A stretch of DNA of 5,768 nucleotides, taken from contig CALCFH010000285.1 in NCBI GenBank assembly GCA_937900215.1, positions 1 to 5,768 on the forward strand, read 5' to 3'. Source of the DNA: an uncultured Cryomorphaceae bacterium (GTDB lineage Bacteria > Bacteroidota > Bacteroidia > Flavobacteriales > Schleiferiaceae). The notes below the pieces were generated by a model that saw nothing but the letters and a program-made list of their open reading frames with translations, had not been told where the DNA came from and did not search any database. The first letter of the stretch is position 1. The number at the start of each line of letters is the position of its first letter. Below, piece by piece: positions 5,679-5,768 of the stretch. The position numbers were made by a program, and so were the translations under genes.

Positions 5679-5768
5679 ATTTGAATGCGATGCCGAGGCT
5701 AAGGTTGACGGATGTAGCGGCAGGGTTGGGCGATCCGAAGGGTAGAGTGCCAGCGGGGCTGATTAAGG
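5674..5768 (-). CDS. Outer-membrane beta-barrel protein, C-terminal fragment (cut by window edge)
   Basis: Only the last 30 codons are present. The frame reads ...SPNPAATSVNLSLGIAFKL and stops at TAG (5674-5676). The final segment alternates polar and non-polar residues and ends in Phe-Lys-Leu, as expected of the last beta-strand of an outer-membrane barrel, the signal recognised by the BAM complex. The rest lies beyond position 5768, so whether it is a porin, a transporter or another barrel cannot be told. It is upstream of, and co-directional with, the CHAP gene. Confidence 0.6.
   Translation of the reverse strand, partial: LISPAGTLPFGSPNPAATSVNLSLGIAFKL

Noticed and set aside
5565..5760. 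Stop-free minus-strand frame whose TGA overlaps the CHAP start codon as ATGA
   Set aside because: It has no ATG, GTG or TTG start, and its upstream part overlaps the better-supported outer-membrane protein frame, so the apparent 4-base overlap is probably coincidence.

Overview
The window looks like a piece of a Bacteroidota (Bacteroidetes) chromosome, probably from a Cytophagales- or Flavobacteria-like lineage. The grounds are a TAnnTTTG-type promoter element, AT-rich leaders without Shine-Dalgarno motifs, the C-terminal strand of an outer-membrane beta-barrel protein ending in FKL, and a CHAP-type cell-wall hydrolase. No marker gene fixes the genus.

Layout, left to right. Positions 1-300 hold no convincing gene but contain a long imperfect hairpin (62-120) that pairs better as minus-strand RNA. 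Positions 339-388 carry two near-identical 19-bp palindromes whose centres are 31 bp apart, followed by a plus-strand gene (478-1200) for an unrecognised helical protein and its terminator. Positions 1201-1560 are non-coding, with a G-quadruplex-type motif. A minus-strand block follows: a 49-residue Gly/Ser/Lys-rich microprotein (1561-1710) with its own terminator, and a large AT-rich gene (2038-4554) for an 838-residue protein. That protein combines a long unrecognised helical N-terminal part, a PD-(D/E)XK-like nuclease core and three C-terminal TPR repeats. After a 432-bp AT-rich spacer come a CHAP-domain exported protein (4987-5568) and the last 30 codons of an outer-membrane beta-barrel protein (5674-5768), both on the minus strand.

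The two right-hand genes look like ordinary envelope genes. The middle, distinctly more AT-rich by eye, looks like an acquired accessory segment. Its main candidate for something undescribed is the nuclease-TPR protein, which has an architecture compatible with a single-gene defence or DNA-processing system; this is inference, as no defence partner is visible. A second candidate is the left-edge unit, where a putative structured RNA and the 478-1200 gene diverge around paired operator-like palindromes.
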